DNA of 64,000 bases from Hydractinia symbiolongicarpus. Its lineage: Eukaryota > Cnidaria > Hydrozoa > Anthoathecata > Hydractiniidae. The translations under genes were made by a program, and so were the position numbers. The DNA lies in assembly GCF_029227915.1 (NCBI RefSeq), contig NC_079878.1:15438001-15502000 (forward strand), read 5' to 3'. Under the pieces are notes generated by a model. The model had not been told where the DNA came from. It did not search any database and was given only the letters and a program-made list of their open reading frames with translations. The number at the start of each line of letters is the position of its first letter. The first letter of the stretch is position 1. Shown in pieces: positions 46,131 to 55,840 of the stretch.

Positions 46131-46799
46131 AGTCAAAGACTCACGCCTTTTAGCTTGCATTCGTTCGTACCAACATGGCCTGATTTAAAGTGTGCTAATG
46201 TTAAATCTTTTCGTGAAATGCAAAAAGAACTTTTAGAAAGTGTTCATTCTGGGAGATTTTTGTTTTCTGGAGATATTTACCCCTTGGTTGGTAAAATTCA
46301 GGTGGAGATAGCTACCTATATAGCTATATACATTCCATAAGGCGAGGTGTGAAGATAAAAATTATTGCTTAAAGGTGAGAAGTATGTTTTCTACTCTCCA
46401 AAACACCTTGACTTATTTTTAGGTTTTCAGTATTAGCTACGAAAAGCTAGTTGTTGAGCTATTAGCTATAGCTAGCTGGTTATTTCTTTTTGTAATATGA
46501 GCTCATTAAACAGATTTTTTGTTTTCAATTTGCTTTTGAAAACCAAAGGGAAAATATTTTTGTATATATCTAAAAAAAGTTTATTCAGATTTTCCCTGTT
46601 CCATATTGTTTGTGACAAGACTCTTTCTCCCGAGGAGACAGTTAAAGCAGAAGCAATCAACAACTGTAACCGCAAGAGATGGTTGCCTTTTTTGTTAATA
46701 CTTGCCGTGTCAACAGTAATAAAAAGAAAAATTAATAATAATTTGCTGAATTTTACGGAAATGTTATTAAAGCGTTAAAAGCTGTCAAATTTGACGGCT

Positions 46800-46990
46800 T
46801 TGAATACATTAAGGTAGCATTAAGAATTTCAGCCACTTTACCGTCATATCCTGTGAATGTGAACGTTCCTTTTCTACGTAGACTTTAAGACTACACTAGG
46901 CGCATCATGGTTTAGGATCGTTTAAATGGAATTGCGCTCATGTACATCTCTATAAGGAAATCATGCCTAACATAGATGCTGTTAGGTCGG
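46800..46990 (+). pseudogene. hAT transposase dimerisation-domain fragment
   Basis: In neighbouring frames the sequence reads ALRISATLPS, SCECERSFST and DYTRRIMV.DRLNGIALMYI, which together are the C-terminal hAT dimerisation signature (LP....CERSFS...K...R..M...RLN.LAL). One shift and two stops break it. No catalytic part remains nearby. Confidence 0.65.
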
Positions 46991-47409
46991 TATACAATGA
47001 GCAACCAAAGGCTAACTTTTTCATAACCCTATTTTTCCATGTAATTGGTCATTGTTTTTGTTATGTTTGTGTTTTATTGTGCTGTCCATGGCTGGTGTAA
47101 CCATTTGATTCACCTAGTCATGCTGATGAAGCCTGATATTGGCAGAAACAGCAAGAGTTTATAAATATTGTAAATAAATACATTCACAATTGTCTTTAAT
47201 GATAACTAGATGAATCGAAAGACAATTTACGGCGATTTTGTACCCGCAAAGCTCGATTTAGCGAAATCTTTTAGAGCTTCGCCCCAGACCCCACTTGGGG
47301 GCCTTACAGCGCCCCCCAAGACCCTCAGCTGGTAAAATCAAGCCTTAGCAGCAATATTTTGACTAAGTCCTGAAAAACTCTGGATCCGCCCCTGACTTAT
47401 GAAATTCTA

Positions 47410-47730
47410 AATGTACCATTGCAAACAGGAAATACTTTGTGTGGTTCAGTTGAAGACGCCCTTCGAATACTTCGAATTCACAAGCTAGAAAACACTGTTT
47501 GTTTCTGTGTTTGGTCTTCGCCGAAAGATTTTGGAAATACTGGTACGTTTATCCTGTTTCAAAATAGCGTATGTCTATCCTGCATATCATATTTTTTCGT
47601 GTATTCTTAGATTTTCGTGAGAAAAAGCGTAAAATTTTATGGAGTACCAATGGTCTTGGGTACACTGGTGTACCATTTATGGTACTCTCACAGAAAACTT
47701 TGGATTACGCCCATGGTGCACACACTACAC
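47410..47730 (+). pseudogene. Possible MULE transposase N-terminal fragment
   Basis: GSVEDALRILRIHKLENTV and SSPKDFGNTG, then YTGVPFMVLSQKTLDYAHGA in a later frame, resemble the N-terminal region preceding MULE transposase domains in invertebrates. A MULE-like core fragment lies at 50,340-50,462 in the same direction, beyond the LINE. The assignment rests on remembered patterns and is tentative. Confidence 0.3.
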
Positions 47731-47794
47731 CAACTTCGACCTCAGTTTTTTTTCCTGTTTTACATGTCATTTTGTATATGAAAATATAAAAACT

Positions 47795-47945
47795 AGTCGT
47801 TACCCCGTGGAAAAATCCACGGGTTCGCCCGTCCTTTTTATACCACATTGCGTGCTACCTGCGCAGCTAAGCTACCATTTTGCGTGACAGACTGACGGAC
47901 GGACGGACGTACGTATACGGGTATTATAATATAGTATAGTATAGT
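47795..47945 (+). repeat. Dispersed hairpin-headed repeat, short complete copy
   Basis: Starts ACTAGTCGTTA with a perfect CCCGTGG/CCACGGG hairpin around AAAAAT and ends with GGACGGACGGACG followed by GGGTATTATAATATAG. Same head and tail as the copies at 54,355-54,768 and 57,966-60,050. Confidence 0.65.
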
Positions 47946-48471
47946 GTATTCTGACAATAATTTCAGGTTACAACAACCTCTAGGTTCAGCTCATAATAAA
48001 TAGAAAAAAAAAAAAAAAAAAAAAAAAAAAAGAAACAGAAAATAAAAATAATTGAATAATAAACTCCCTGGACAAGAATGGAAGCTCGGTAAAGAACATG
48101 GATAAGATTTGAATAAACCTTATAGCAGCTACCTAAAAGCAATTTAACAAGGAGGCTTCTCAGTCAATTGAGTAAATACATTTACACTGCGATTTCGAAT
48201 ACATCTGTGTACCAGGCATGAAATACTATGATTTTAAATTTTTAATACTTTTTAAAATGTAATTGGTAAAATATTTAACTTTGCTTTAGATTATAAATAA
48301 AATTTGAAAAAAAGGCAATTAAAAAAAAATAATGATCGCAAAACAATCAAACAAACACAAACAAACAAGAAAAGAGTATGATAATAACGAAATTAGTGAG
48401 GTTAATCTCAAAAAAAAAAAAAAAAAAAAAAATTGTTCAAACACCCCATTCACAAGGACACTCCTCCCTAT
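47946..48471. other. No gene seen; two A tracts
   Basis: Contains an A tract at about 48,004-48,032 and another at about 48,411-48,432 that borders the LINE. No coding signal. Confidence 0.5.
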
Positions 48472-50343
48472 CTAATATATGAAATTAGTAATATCCAGAT
48501 CATAATAATATAATTGGTCTTTATCAGACCATAATTTGTCTAGCTTCATTTTAAATTGATTCACTGTGTTACATGACACTGTGTCCTTAGGTAAAGAATT
48601 CCATAAAGTCACTACACGATTCGTGAATGAGAACTTTCGCAAATCCAGGTTACAGCTTCTTTTAAATAGTGCTTTATCGTGTCCTCTGGTGTTAGACAAT
48701 TTTGGCAATAACAAGTTCTCAGTAACAGCTTCGTCATAAACATTATTAGTTATCTTGAATGTCTCAATCATATCTGCTCGATATCTTCTGTAGAATAATG
48801 AGGGAAGTTTCAGTAACCTGAGCCTTTCATCATATGTTAAATCCTTCATACCTGGGAGCATTTTCGTAGCTCTACGTTGTACGTTTTCCACAATCAACAT
48901 GTCCTTTCTCAGGAATGTACACCATACTGTGTTAGCATACTCAATATGTGGTCTGACAAGGGATGTGAACAACAAGACAAAGTTTTCATTATCCATATAG
49001 TCAAATGTCCTTCGAATCAAGCCCATAATCTGATTTGCTTTTTTAACCTTTGATGAAATGTGGTTTGAAAATGTTAGATGGTTATCTATTAATACACCAA
49101 GATCTTCTTCACAACTTGTATTTCTAAGGGCGGAACCATTCATAACGTAATTGCATGGACTTGATAGTCTATTTTTTGTAGTTATTCTCATTGCAACACA
49201 TTTATCTGAATGAAATTTCAACAGGGTATTATTAGACCACTGCACTATACTATTTAGATCTTCTTGTAGTTTGCGAGAGTCCTCACTCGAAAATATTTCA
49301 CGAAATAATTTATTATCATCAGCAAATAAGAATATATCCGAGTATTGAACTTCCTGTATTATGGTATTGATGTAAATCACAAACAAAATTGGTCCTAACA
49401 CAGATCCCTGTGGAACCCCACTAATCACTTCAGCCCAGTCTGACTCTTCACCATTTATCACCACGCGTTGGAATCGGTTTGATAGAAAGTCCTTGACCCA
49501 CGATATAATGGAACAATCGACTTGATAAAACTGAAGTATTGCTATCAACCTATTGTGTGGTACTTTATCAAAGGCTTTCATAAAATCACAATAAATTACA
49601 TCTACTGCTCCCCCTCTATCAAGAATCTCAGTCCACTTATCCAAAACTTTGATTAGCTGTAGTACTGTGGATCTTCCAGATATAAACCCATATTGCTTAT
49701 TAGACAACAAACCATTATCTACCAAAAATTTCACGAGTGCATCTTTAATAAATGATTCAAGGATTTTACATAAAATTGATGTTAAACTTACAGGACGGTA
49801 GTTTGTTGGTAAGTTCTTGTCTCCTTTTTTGAATATAGCACTAATATTAGCATACTTCCATTTCTCAGGTACAGTTGCAGATCTCAAGGAATTGTTAAAA
49901 ATTTCAGTTATTGCTGGCGTTAATACATCTGCAAGCTCTTTCAATACACGTGGATGCATATTGTCGGGTCCAGGGGACTTAGAAATATTGAGGTTACATA
50001 ACTTGTCATACACCATTTTTTCTGTTATGGTAATACTAAGACTATTTACAATGTTTGGTTTATTCTTTGGCGTCCAAGTCCCTGGTGGCTCTGATGTAAA
50101 TACACTTGCAAAGAATTCTGATAAAGTGTTTTTCTTAGCAGCTTTAGATATAGACTTTTCTGTGGCTTTAACACATTTTCTTGTTAAATTTCTGAGTTGA
50201 TTGCTTATTTTACGGTATTCTAAATAATCCTGTCCATCCCTTGTTTGTAAATATTTTTTCCACAACTTATGCTTTTTTCTTAGTTTGGCTAATGCATTTC
50301 TGTCCAAAGGTGCTTTGTGTTTCTTTTGGCTATTTACGAGCAA
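48472..50343 (-). CDS. CR1-like LINE reverse transcriptase, 5' truncated but open
   Basis: 623 residues with no stop. The reverse transcriptase motifs are in order: SPGPDNMHPRVLKEL, NYRPVSLTSILCKILES, GFISGRSTVLQL, VIYCDFMKAFDKVPHNRL, SGVPQGSVLGPILFVIYIN and FADDNKLF (the catalytic FADD), then the thumb pattern LVRPHIEYANTVWC and the C-terminal KFSFTNRVVTLWNSLP. Fits CR1/Jockey-type elements. The endonuclease domain that should precede it is absent; at 50,343 the sequence switches to a plus-strand MULE-like frame. The open frame suggests a young insertion. The plus-strand A tract next to its 3' side is a T tract on the element strand, so it is not its own poly(A) tail. Confidence 0.8.
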   Translation of the reverse strand: MLVNSQKKHKAPLDRNALAKLRKKHKLWKKYLQTRDGQDYLEYRKISNQLRNLTRKCVKATEKSISKAAKKNTLSEFFASVFTSEPPGTWTPKNKPNIVNSLSITITEKMVYDKLCNLNISKSPGPDNMHPRVLKELADVLTPAITEIFNNSLRSATVPEKWKYANISAIFKKGDKNLPTNYRPVSLTSILCKILESFIKDALVKFLVDNGLLSNKQYGFISGRSTVLQLIKVLDKWTEILDRGGAVDVIYCDFMKAFDKVPHNRLIAILQFYQVDCSIISWVKDFLSNRFQRVVINGEESDWAEVISGVPQGSVLGPILFVIYINTIIQEVQYSDIFLFADDNKLFREIFSSEDSRKLQEDLNSIVQWSNNTLLKFHSDKCVAMRITTKNRLSSPCNYVMNGSALRNTSCEEDLGVLIDNHLTFSNHISSKVKKANQIMGLIRRTFDYMDNENFVLLFTSLVRPHIEYANTVWCTFLRKDMLIVENVQRRATKMLPGMKDLTYDERLRLLKLPSLFYRRYRADMIETFKITNNVYDEAVTENLLLPKLSNTRGHDKALFKRSCNLDLRKFSFTNRVVTLWNSLPKDTVSCNTVNQFKMKLDKLWSDKDQLYYYDLDITNFIY

Positions 50344-50462
50344 TATTAGAGGTTCTCAATAAATTTAAAGAATGGAATCCGACGTGTACACCAGCTTTCT
50401 GTATGACAGACTATTGCAATGAAGAAATTGAGGCTTTGGAGGAAACTTTTACAGGTATCTAA
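50340..50462 (+). pseudogene. MULE-type transposase core fragment
   Basis: LNKFKEWNPTCTPAFCMTDY followed by EEIEALEETF matches the core of MULE transposases (a W-N-P turn, then MTD with catalytic Asp, then an acidic helix). It is cut at its 5' side by the LINE. The frame ends at 50,462. Confidence 0.5.
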
Positions 50463-52930
50463 ATAAGTTGCAAATAAACGACCAAAAGCCGACTTTGTTT
50501 CAAGAAAAACCTGTTAAGATATTGAAATAAGTGTAGCATATAATTTTTCCACAGATATTGTAAATATTGTCACTTTTCCCCGACCTTTTTCCCCGATAAG
50601 GTAGTTTATTGTTAGATTTCAAATCTAGTTTATGGAAAAAGTTTTTATTTTTGTAGCGTTTTGAATCCTATAAAAAAAACAAGGAAGTGAAGGGAAGAGC
50701 AGACTGATTTCTGGATATATGTAGACAGCTTTTAGCTAGGTATTATAAAAGCTTGCCGTATTAGACATTCTGACATTTTACAGGAACTAATTTTCGAAAT
50801 ACTTTTGATTTTTACGAGAACTAACTTTTTTGCAAAGTTAGCAAGTTCTTATCTTGTTTAAAAAAACCTTAAGCTGAATACAAGTTTGAGTATATGTACT
50901 GAAAGGGATATAAGCTAAAGGCCTTGTCTTTTCTGTTCTGAGCAAAGTAGAATCAAGTTCAACTTTTTCCAAGCTAAAATACATAAAGATAACTGTTACC
51001 GGCACGTCTGCACCTACTACGTGCTAAGCATATTAACAAACTTATTTTAGCTACCTATCATTAGCTAGCTAGTTACAAACACTTACTAAAACACAGGGCT
51101 GTGTTTTTTTTATTATTATAGCAGCCTACTTTCCTTTCTTAATGTATACAACGCGGCACCAAGTCCGAATCAGTTATATTTTAATAAATCTAAAAAAGTA
51201 ACACCAAAACGTTTTTTATAAATTTTGCTAGCTTTATAAAGTTTATCGCTAAATTGATCGCTCGCGGCTTCATGCACCATTTTATTATTAACCTGAAAAA
51301 GTACTGACTGAGGAAAAAAATCATCATAATTATGTGAGAATGTGAAAGCCAATCATATTTCAAAATCTGGTCAACGATACCAGGGTATTTTTTGACGTCA
51401 TCTCTCATTTCAAAAAGGCAAAAAATCCTGGGGACGAGGGTGATTATTTTCATTAAAATTGGTAATGCAACACGTGTTTACGGTACAAATGTTTTCAAAA
51501 CTCTCAATAATCACACATAAAACACAGACCACGAAAAGACTTTTCTTTTCAAACTCTCAAAAATCACCTGACATACATAAACACAAACCAGCAAAAATTC
51601 TTCAGCCTTGTATACTTAGAGGGTACTAATCTTAGCGTATACTAATTTTTTTTGAAATTTAGCTACATTTCAACAGCAAACCCAGAGCTTCTGTAGTTAT
51701 TTTTGAATTTCCACGCCCGAAGGCGTCAGAAATTCTTTAAAACCGTCGTTTTTTTCTTTCGGAGCATTTTTTGAGAAAAAATCGACCCTAGGATTTCACG
51801 TTCCTCTGAGAGGAGGATAGTATTGGTATGACTCCAAAAATTAAAACTACTTTATTTTCAACAAAATTTGGCACAGTTAACAAATAAAGTATGCTGAACA
51901 TGATGGTGATATCAAAATTTTAATTTCTTGTTACCGAAATGTCATTTTAGGCCAAAATTGGTCCAAAAATTAAAACTACTTCATTTTCAACAAAAATTGG
52001 CACGGTTAATAAAAAAAGTATGCTGAACATGATGGTATTGTTGTTGGTATTCAAACAGAACATCAAAAAACCTAACAAGTTCGGGGACGAGGTTGGCTAA
52101 CTTTATAGAACGAATAGTCGCCAAATGTATTCGGGTTATGTGCAACCTCGGGGCTTTTTTCTCTTTTTGATTAAAAGGGACGGCGTCTCGCCGTCCTGTT
52201 ATAAAAAAGAGACAAAGAGCCCGGGGATCGAGGTTGATTTGTGGAATCATTTTTAAAACGCGTTACGTTCTTATATAAAAAAAATGTTACAGGGATCGAG
52301 GTTAATTAATAGCAAATTTTCTTTCACGAAAATGAGTACTAATTTTTTTTTGGCTCGCGAAAAGTTTATGGGAGAATATAAACAGAGATAGTTAAAAAAT
52401 CCACAGTTTTCCACATCTCTCTGCTAGATCCTTTGATAATCTTGTGATATACTCATATTTCAAGAATTTAAGTAAATAAAATCTAAGTATCTAAGTAAAT
52501 AAGAAATATTACCGCTGTTTTTCCAAGTATAACTCAAGACAAATATGAACTGTGAAATAATGTAATTAAACATTGGTAATAAATCTCATCATTGATATTA
52601 ACGACGTAGACGTCACCCTCCATCTTACAGAGTTTTCCGGCCTTTCGTTGTTTCAGTTGCCCCATCTAGTTGCTCATAGAAGGCCGGTATTATAATACAG
52701 GAAATCTTTGAACAAGTTTGAACTTTAATATATTTAAATGAAGCGCCATTTCTGGTGCAGAAATATATACCGTTTAATCTTTGATATTTTTAAGCACAGC
52801 GATGGAGTAACAATAATAATATTGGCTAATGGCAAGCACTCCATCGCCTGGGTTACAAGAAAATTTGAGAATGTGTATAAACGTAAAATCACTTTTGTAC
52901 AAAAGCTATATAAATAAAGATTTTTCAAAA
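50463..52930. other. No gene seen; foldback repeats
   Basis: Several foldback remnants with CCTGGGGACGAGG ends (about 51,375-51,435 and 52,080), and a direct repeat of AAAATTAAAACTACTTTATTTTCA-like sequence near 51,835 and 51,965. No supported gene. Confidence 0.5.
52143..52236. repeat. Foldback MITE with CAACCTCG ends
   Basis: CAACCTCGGGGC at the start and GCCCGGGGATCGAGGTTG at the end enclose near-complementary arms meeting at GACGGCG/CGCCGTC. Related ends occur at about 19,276, 19,408, 22,090, 38,871, 51,425, 52,080, 52,300 and 54,780. Confidence 0.75.
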
Positions 52931-52939
52931 AAAGTTGAG

Positions 52940-52947
52940 TATAAATA
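52940..52947 (+). promoter_or_regulatory. TATA box of the DRAM-like gene
   Basis: TATAAATA lies 60 nt before the start codon at 53,007, giving a predicted transcript start near 52,970. An alternative, TATATAAATA, lies near 52,907. Confidence 0.5.
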
Positions 52948-53006
52948 GTAAGTTTTCGAGAGTGTAAAAAGTAAAAAAAGAAATTTTTAAAACGAATGCG
53001 TTAGCG

Positions 53007-53783
53007 ATGAACAACAACAACCAACAACAACAGCGAACAAAACGCTATCGCTACGTCATTCTTTCATTGCCAGTGTTAACCGTGGTTATATCTGTATTAT
53101 CAACCGTGGCAGCATTTTTAGTATCAACATATAAAGCAGAAGGCAAAGACATGCATTTTCTACCTTTCATAAGTAATATTGGGGACCATCGACCAGAAAG
53201 TAGTGTATTTACTTTTGGCATGACATTAAGTGGATGTGTCACTTATAGTATTATATTTATAAGATACCTTCAAGTGAGAAATTTTTTTGTAAATCGTGAC
53301 TTATGCAACCATGCCTCGCTTGTTATAGGATCCTTGTTTATAATTGGCAAATTCATGGTAGTTTCCTTTCAGTTATCCAGTCAAATTGTAGTGCATTTCT
53401 TTGGCGCAAGTGTATATTTTATTGGGGCGTTTCTTTATTGCGTTTTACAAACTGTGATTTCATATAACGATTCCAAACATTTATATCGACTACGACTTTT
53501 CCTCACCATCTTCATGTTTATTTCTGGTTTTTTTTTTGGACTTTTCCTCTTACCATCCCTTGAGAAGTATTATTTACACTACAGAATCTCTGAAATTTCA
53601 GAATGGTGTTTCGCGGCATTAAAAATGGTATTTATGTTATCATTTGTGGCAGATTTTCAAAACGTTATTCCCATCTTTAGCATAAGAAATGCTGCCAGCG
53701 CATCAAACTACGAAACCTTTACCGAAGATGATTACGAAATCGTCCACGGAGAAGAGTTCCAGGGTTTAGAGTCTCGAATGTAA
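53007..53783 (+). CDS. DRAM/TMEM150 (Frag1) family membrane protein, intronless
   Basis: 258 residues. After a Gln/Asn-rich cytoplasmic start there are six hydrophobic segments at about 17-38, 66-88, 104-125, 129-150, 162-183 and 199-221, the topology of DRAM/TMEM150 proteins. Family signatures include LPFISNIGDHRPESSVF in the first loop and ISEWCFAALKMVFMLSFVADFQ in the last helix. The tail is acidic (FTEDDYEIVHGEEF) and may hold sorting or LIR-like motifs. Members sit in lysosomal or plasma membranes and affect autophagy or lipid signalling; which applies here is unknown. Family genes usually have several introns, so a single exon may mean retroposition; a TATA box and intact frame argue it is functional. 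No poly(A) trace was seen. Confidence 0.75.
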   Translation: MNNNNQQQQRTKRYRYVILSLPVLTVVISVLSTVAAFLVSTYKAEGKDMHFLPFISNIGDHRPESSVFTFGMTLSGCVTYSIIFIRYLQVRNFFVNRDLCNHASLVIGSLFIIGKFMVVSFQLSSQIVVHFFGASVYFIGAFLYCVLQTVISYNDSKHLYRLRLFLTIFMFISGFFFGLFLLPSLEKYYLHYRISEISEWCFAALKMVFMLSFVADFQNVIPIFSIRNAASASNYETFTEDDYEIVHGEEFQGLESRM

Positions 53784-55840
53784 CTGGTGAAGATAGGACC
53801 GACGATGACATCCCTCAAAAGATTGATTAAATGGGAAACAAGACGATAATACACGCTTAAGTTGAAGTTTATAAAATGTTTTACAGATGAAAAAACTTGC
53901 TTAGAATCGTGCAAGACACATCTCAATCATGAAGAGTAACAGAAATATACAAGATTTTAATTTTCAAGCAGATTCAAAAGAGTGACAGCCATGCTATCTT
54001 AAAAGTTCTGATGATAAAAAAAATATAAAGAATGTTAATAATGTCAAGTGTATATCTTTTGTTTCGATGTTCTTTTGTCCGCGTTCAGATGTTTGTTGTT
54101 GTTGTCTTGTGTTTGACAAAAGCGTGACAAATATCCTGTTATTTTCCTGCCATGACAGAACAAAGTTTAAAACGTCAACAATAACAACACTTGACCAATA
54201 TTTTTATAACCAATGATATCACTTTACTGTGGTCGTAGCAGCCTAAGTGGAGGGGGAGGGACAGGTCATGACTTTTGGAGATGAAAAAAAAATTAGTTGC
54301 CCTGACCAAATACGGTAAAAAACATCTCGTCTAAGAATAATTCAAATAAATTATTCGTTAGCCCGTGGAAAAATCCACGGCAAACCCTGTCCGCTCCCTA
54401 AGTCAAGATAGAACAAAAAAGTAGTAAAATTTGAGGTTAAATTCTCGCGTAAAAATAAGCTGTATTCGTAATTTTTGTACTAAAATTAGTATACTAATAG
54501 GGATTTTTTTTTGCGCGAATTAACTCCTAGTGTAGACCTTGTAGAGAATAAACGGGAAGAATTTCACCCCAATACAGAGTAAAAATTTTCCTCGGCAGAA
54601 GTTCTCGGATGCAACCTGCCTCTTGTTCGTTGTACACAAAGTATAAATAGTTCAGCAGTTATCGTTATCAGGTTTAGTTTATCTTCTGCTGAAAATGTTC
54701 CCGTGTAGTTTCTCTTTGCGGTATATCAAGTGGTCGAGTTTAGTATCCGTCCGTCCGAATATTATAGGCGTAGAACAGCTCTGGGGACGAGGTTGTGTTC
54801 AAGTTGTTATCGACGTCGATTAGCAATCACAAAGTAGTTTAGTCAAAATAGTTTAGCCAGTCAGAGGGACTTTTTTTAAATGCGCAAGGAAACAAAAGGC
54901 TCTGGGAACGTAGTTTATGTCTAGTGTAATACCGCAAGTATGGGTCAATCCGTGCTATTTAAGCAAAATTAGGTATAGATATACAGTTTCAAACACTAAA
55001 ATGGCTTGCCTACATAATATACGGAAACAAAAAACTAGATGAATAGAATTAATCGGGGATATTTATAACACGACACAAACGCAAATTAAGTGAATTTATT
55101 AATTTACACGACAGCCAACGAAATTATACAATTGCGTCGTTTTATTAAGGATTTCGATTAGAAAAATTTCTCGTACCCTCACAGGACTTAATATGTATGC
55201 CGAAATTCCTATTTCTTCTCTTAAAACACGACGAAAAACACTATATCTTAGCATCGAAGTTTGTTGCGTAAAAGAATAAAGAAGTTACTTTAAAATTTCA
55301 GGGTACGACAAATTTCTTGCATTATTCTAGAAGACCCAACACGATATAATGGACTATGAACAAATAAGAAGCACACACACGGACATATTTTTTCTTAGGC
55401 TAATATAAAACAACTTTTTTAGAAATTAATTATAACATAAAGAAAAGAAAAAATGAAGAAAAATCTTCATGAGACAAGCTCTGACCTTAATCTGACCTGG
55501 TGGCGAAACGAATCGTTACCTAGTTTGCATGGTGCAAATAAAAGTATACAAAATATGTAGTAGAATAAAAACAAAGGCGATGGAGGCATAATGTTAGCAC
55601 AAATCATGGGTAGCCTCAATCCATCATAGATTTTTTTAACAGCACTGAATGCTGATAAAGGGAAAGGGCTCGTAATGTATATATAAAACGTAATATAAAA
55701 GCTACGTCAACCAAATATTTTTAAAAATATAGATTTTGCGCGAGAAAAAAGAAAAAGCAACCAAGGTGTCCACCAGGAAAACATAATGATATAAATGTAC
55801 CAAATGTTTTTTTTTAAAAATGCTTAGTCATGGAATGAAA
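53784..55840. other. No gene; repeats and the Rab5 3' untranslated region
   Basis: The dispersed hairpin-headed repeat lies at about 54,355-54,768. CTGGGGACGAGG foldback ends occur near 54,780. Minus-strand AATAAA signals for Rab5 are at 55,095-55,100 and 55,141-55,146, implying a 3' untranslated region of about 0.7 kb. Confidence 0.5.
54355..54768 (+). repeat. Dispersed hairpin-headed repeat, medium copy
   Basis: Head CGTTAGCCCGTGGAAAAATC with perfect CCGTGG/CCACGG stem; tail CCGTCCGTCCGAATATTATA. About 415 bp between; no frame. Confidence 0.55.

Noticed and set aside
47130-47170. Hammerhead ribozyme-like core (CTGATGA, short stem, GAAA)
   Set aside because: Stem II can form, but the flanks do not pair to give stem I and the stem III side lacks a proper GUH cleavage site.
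49817-50200. 127-residue plus-strand frame
   Set aside because: It is the antisense shadow of the CR1-like reverse transcriptase.
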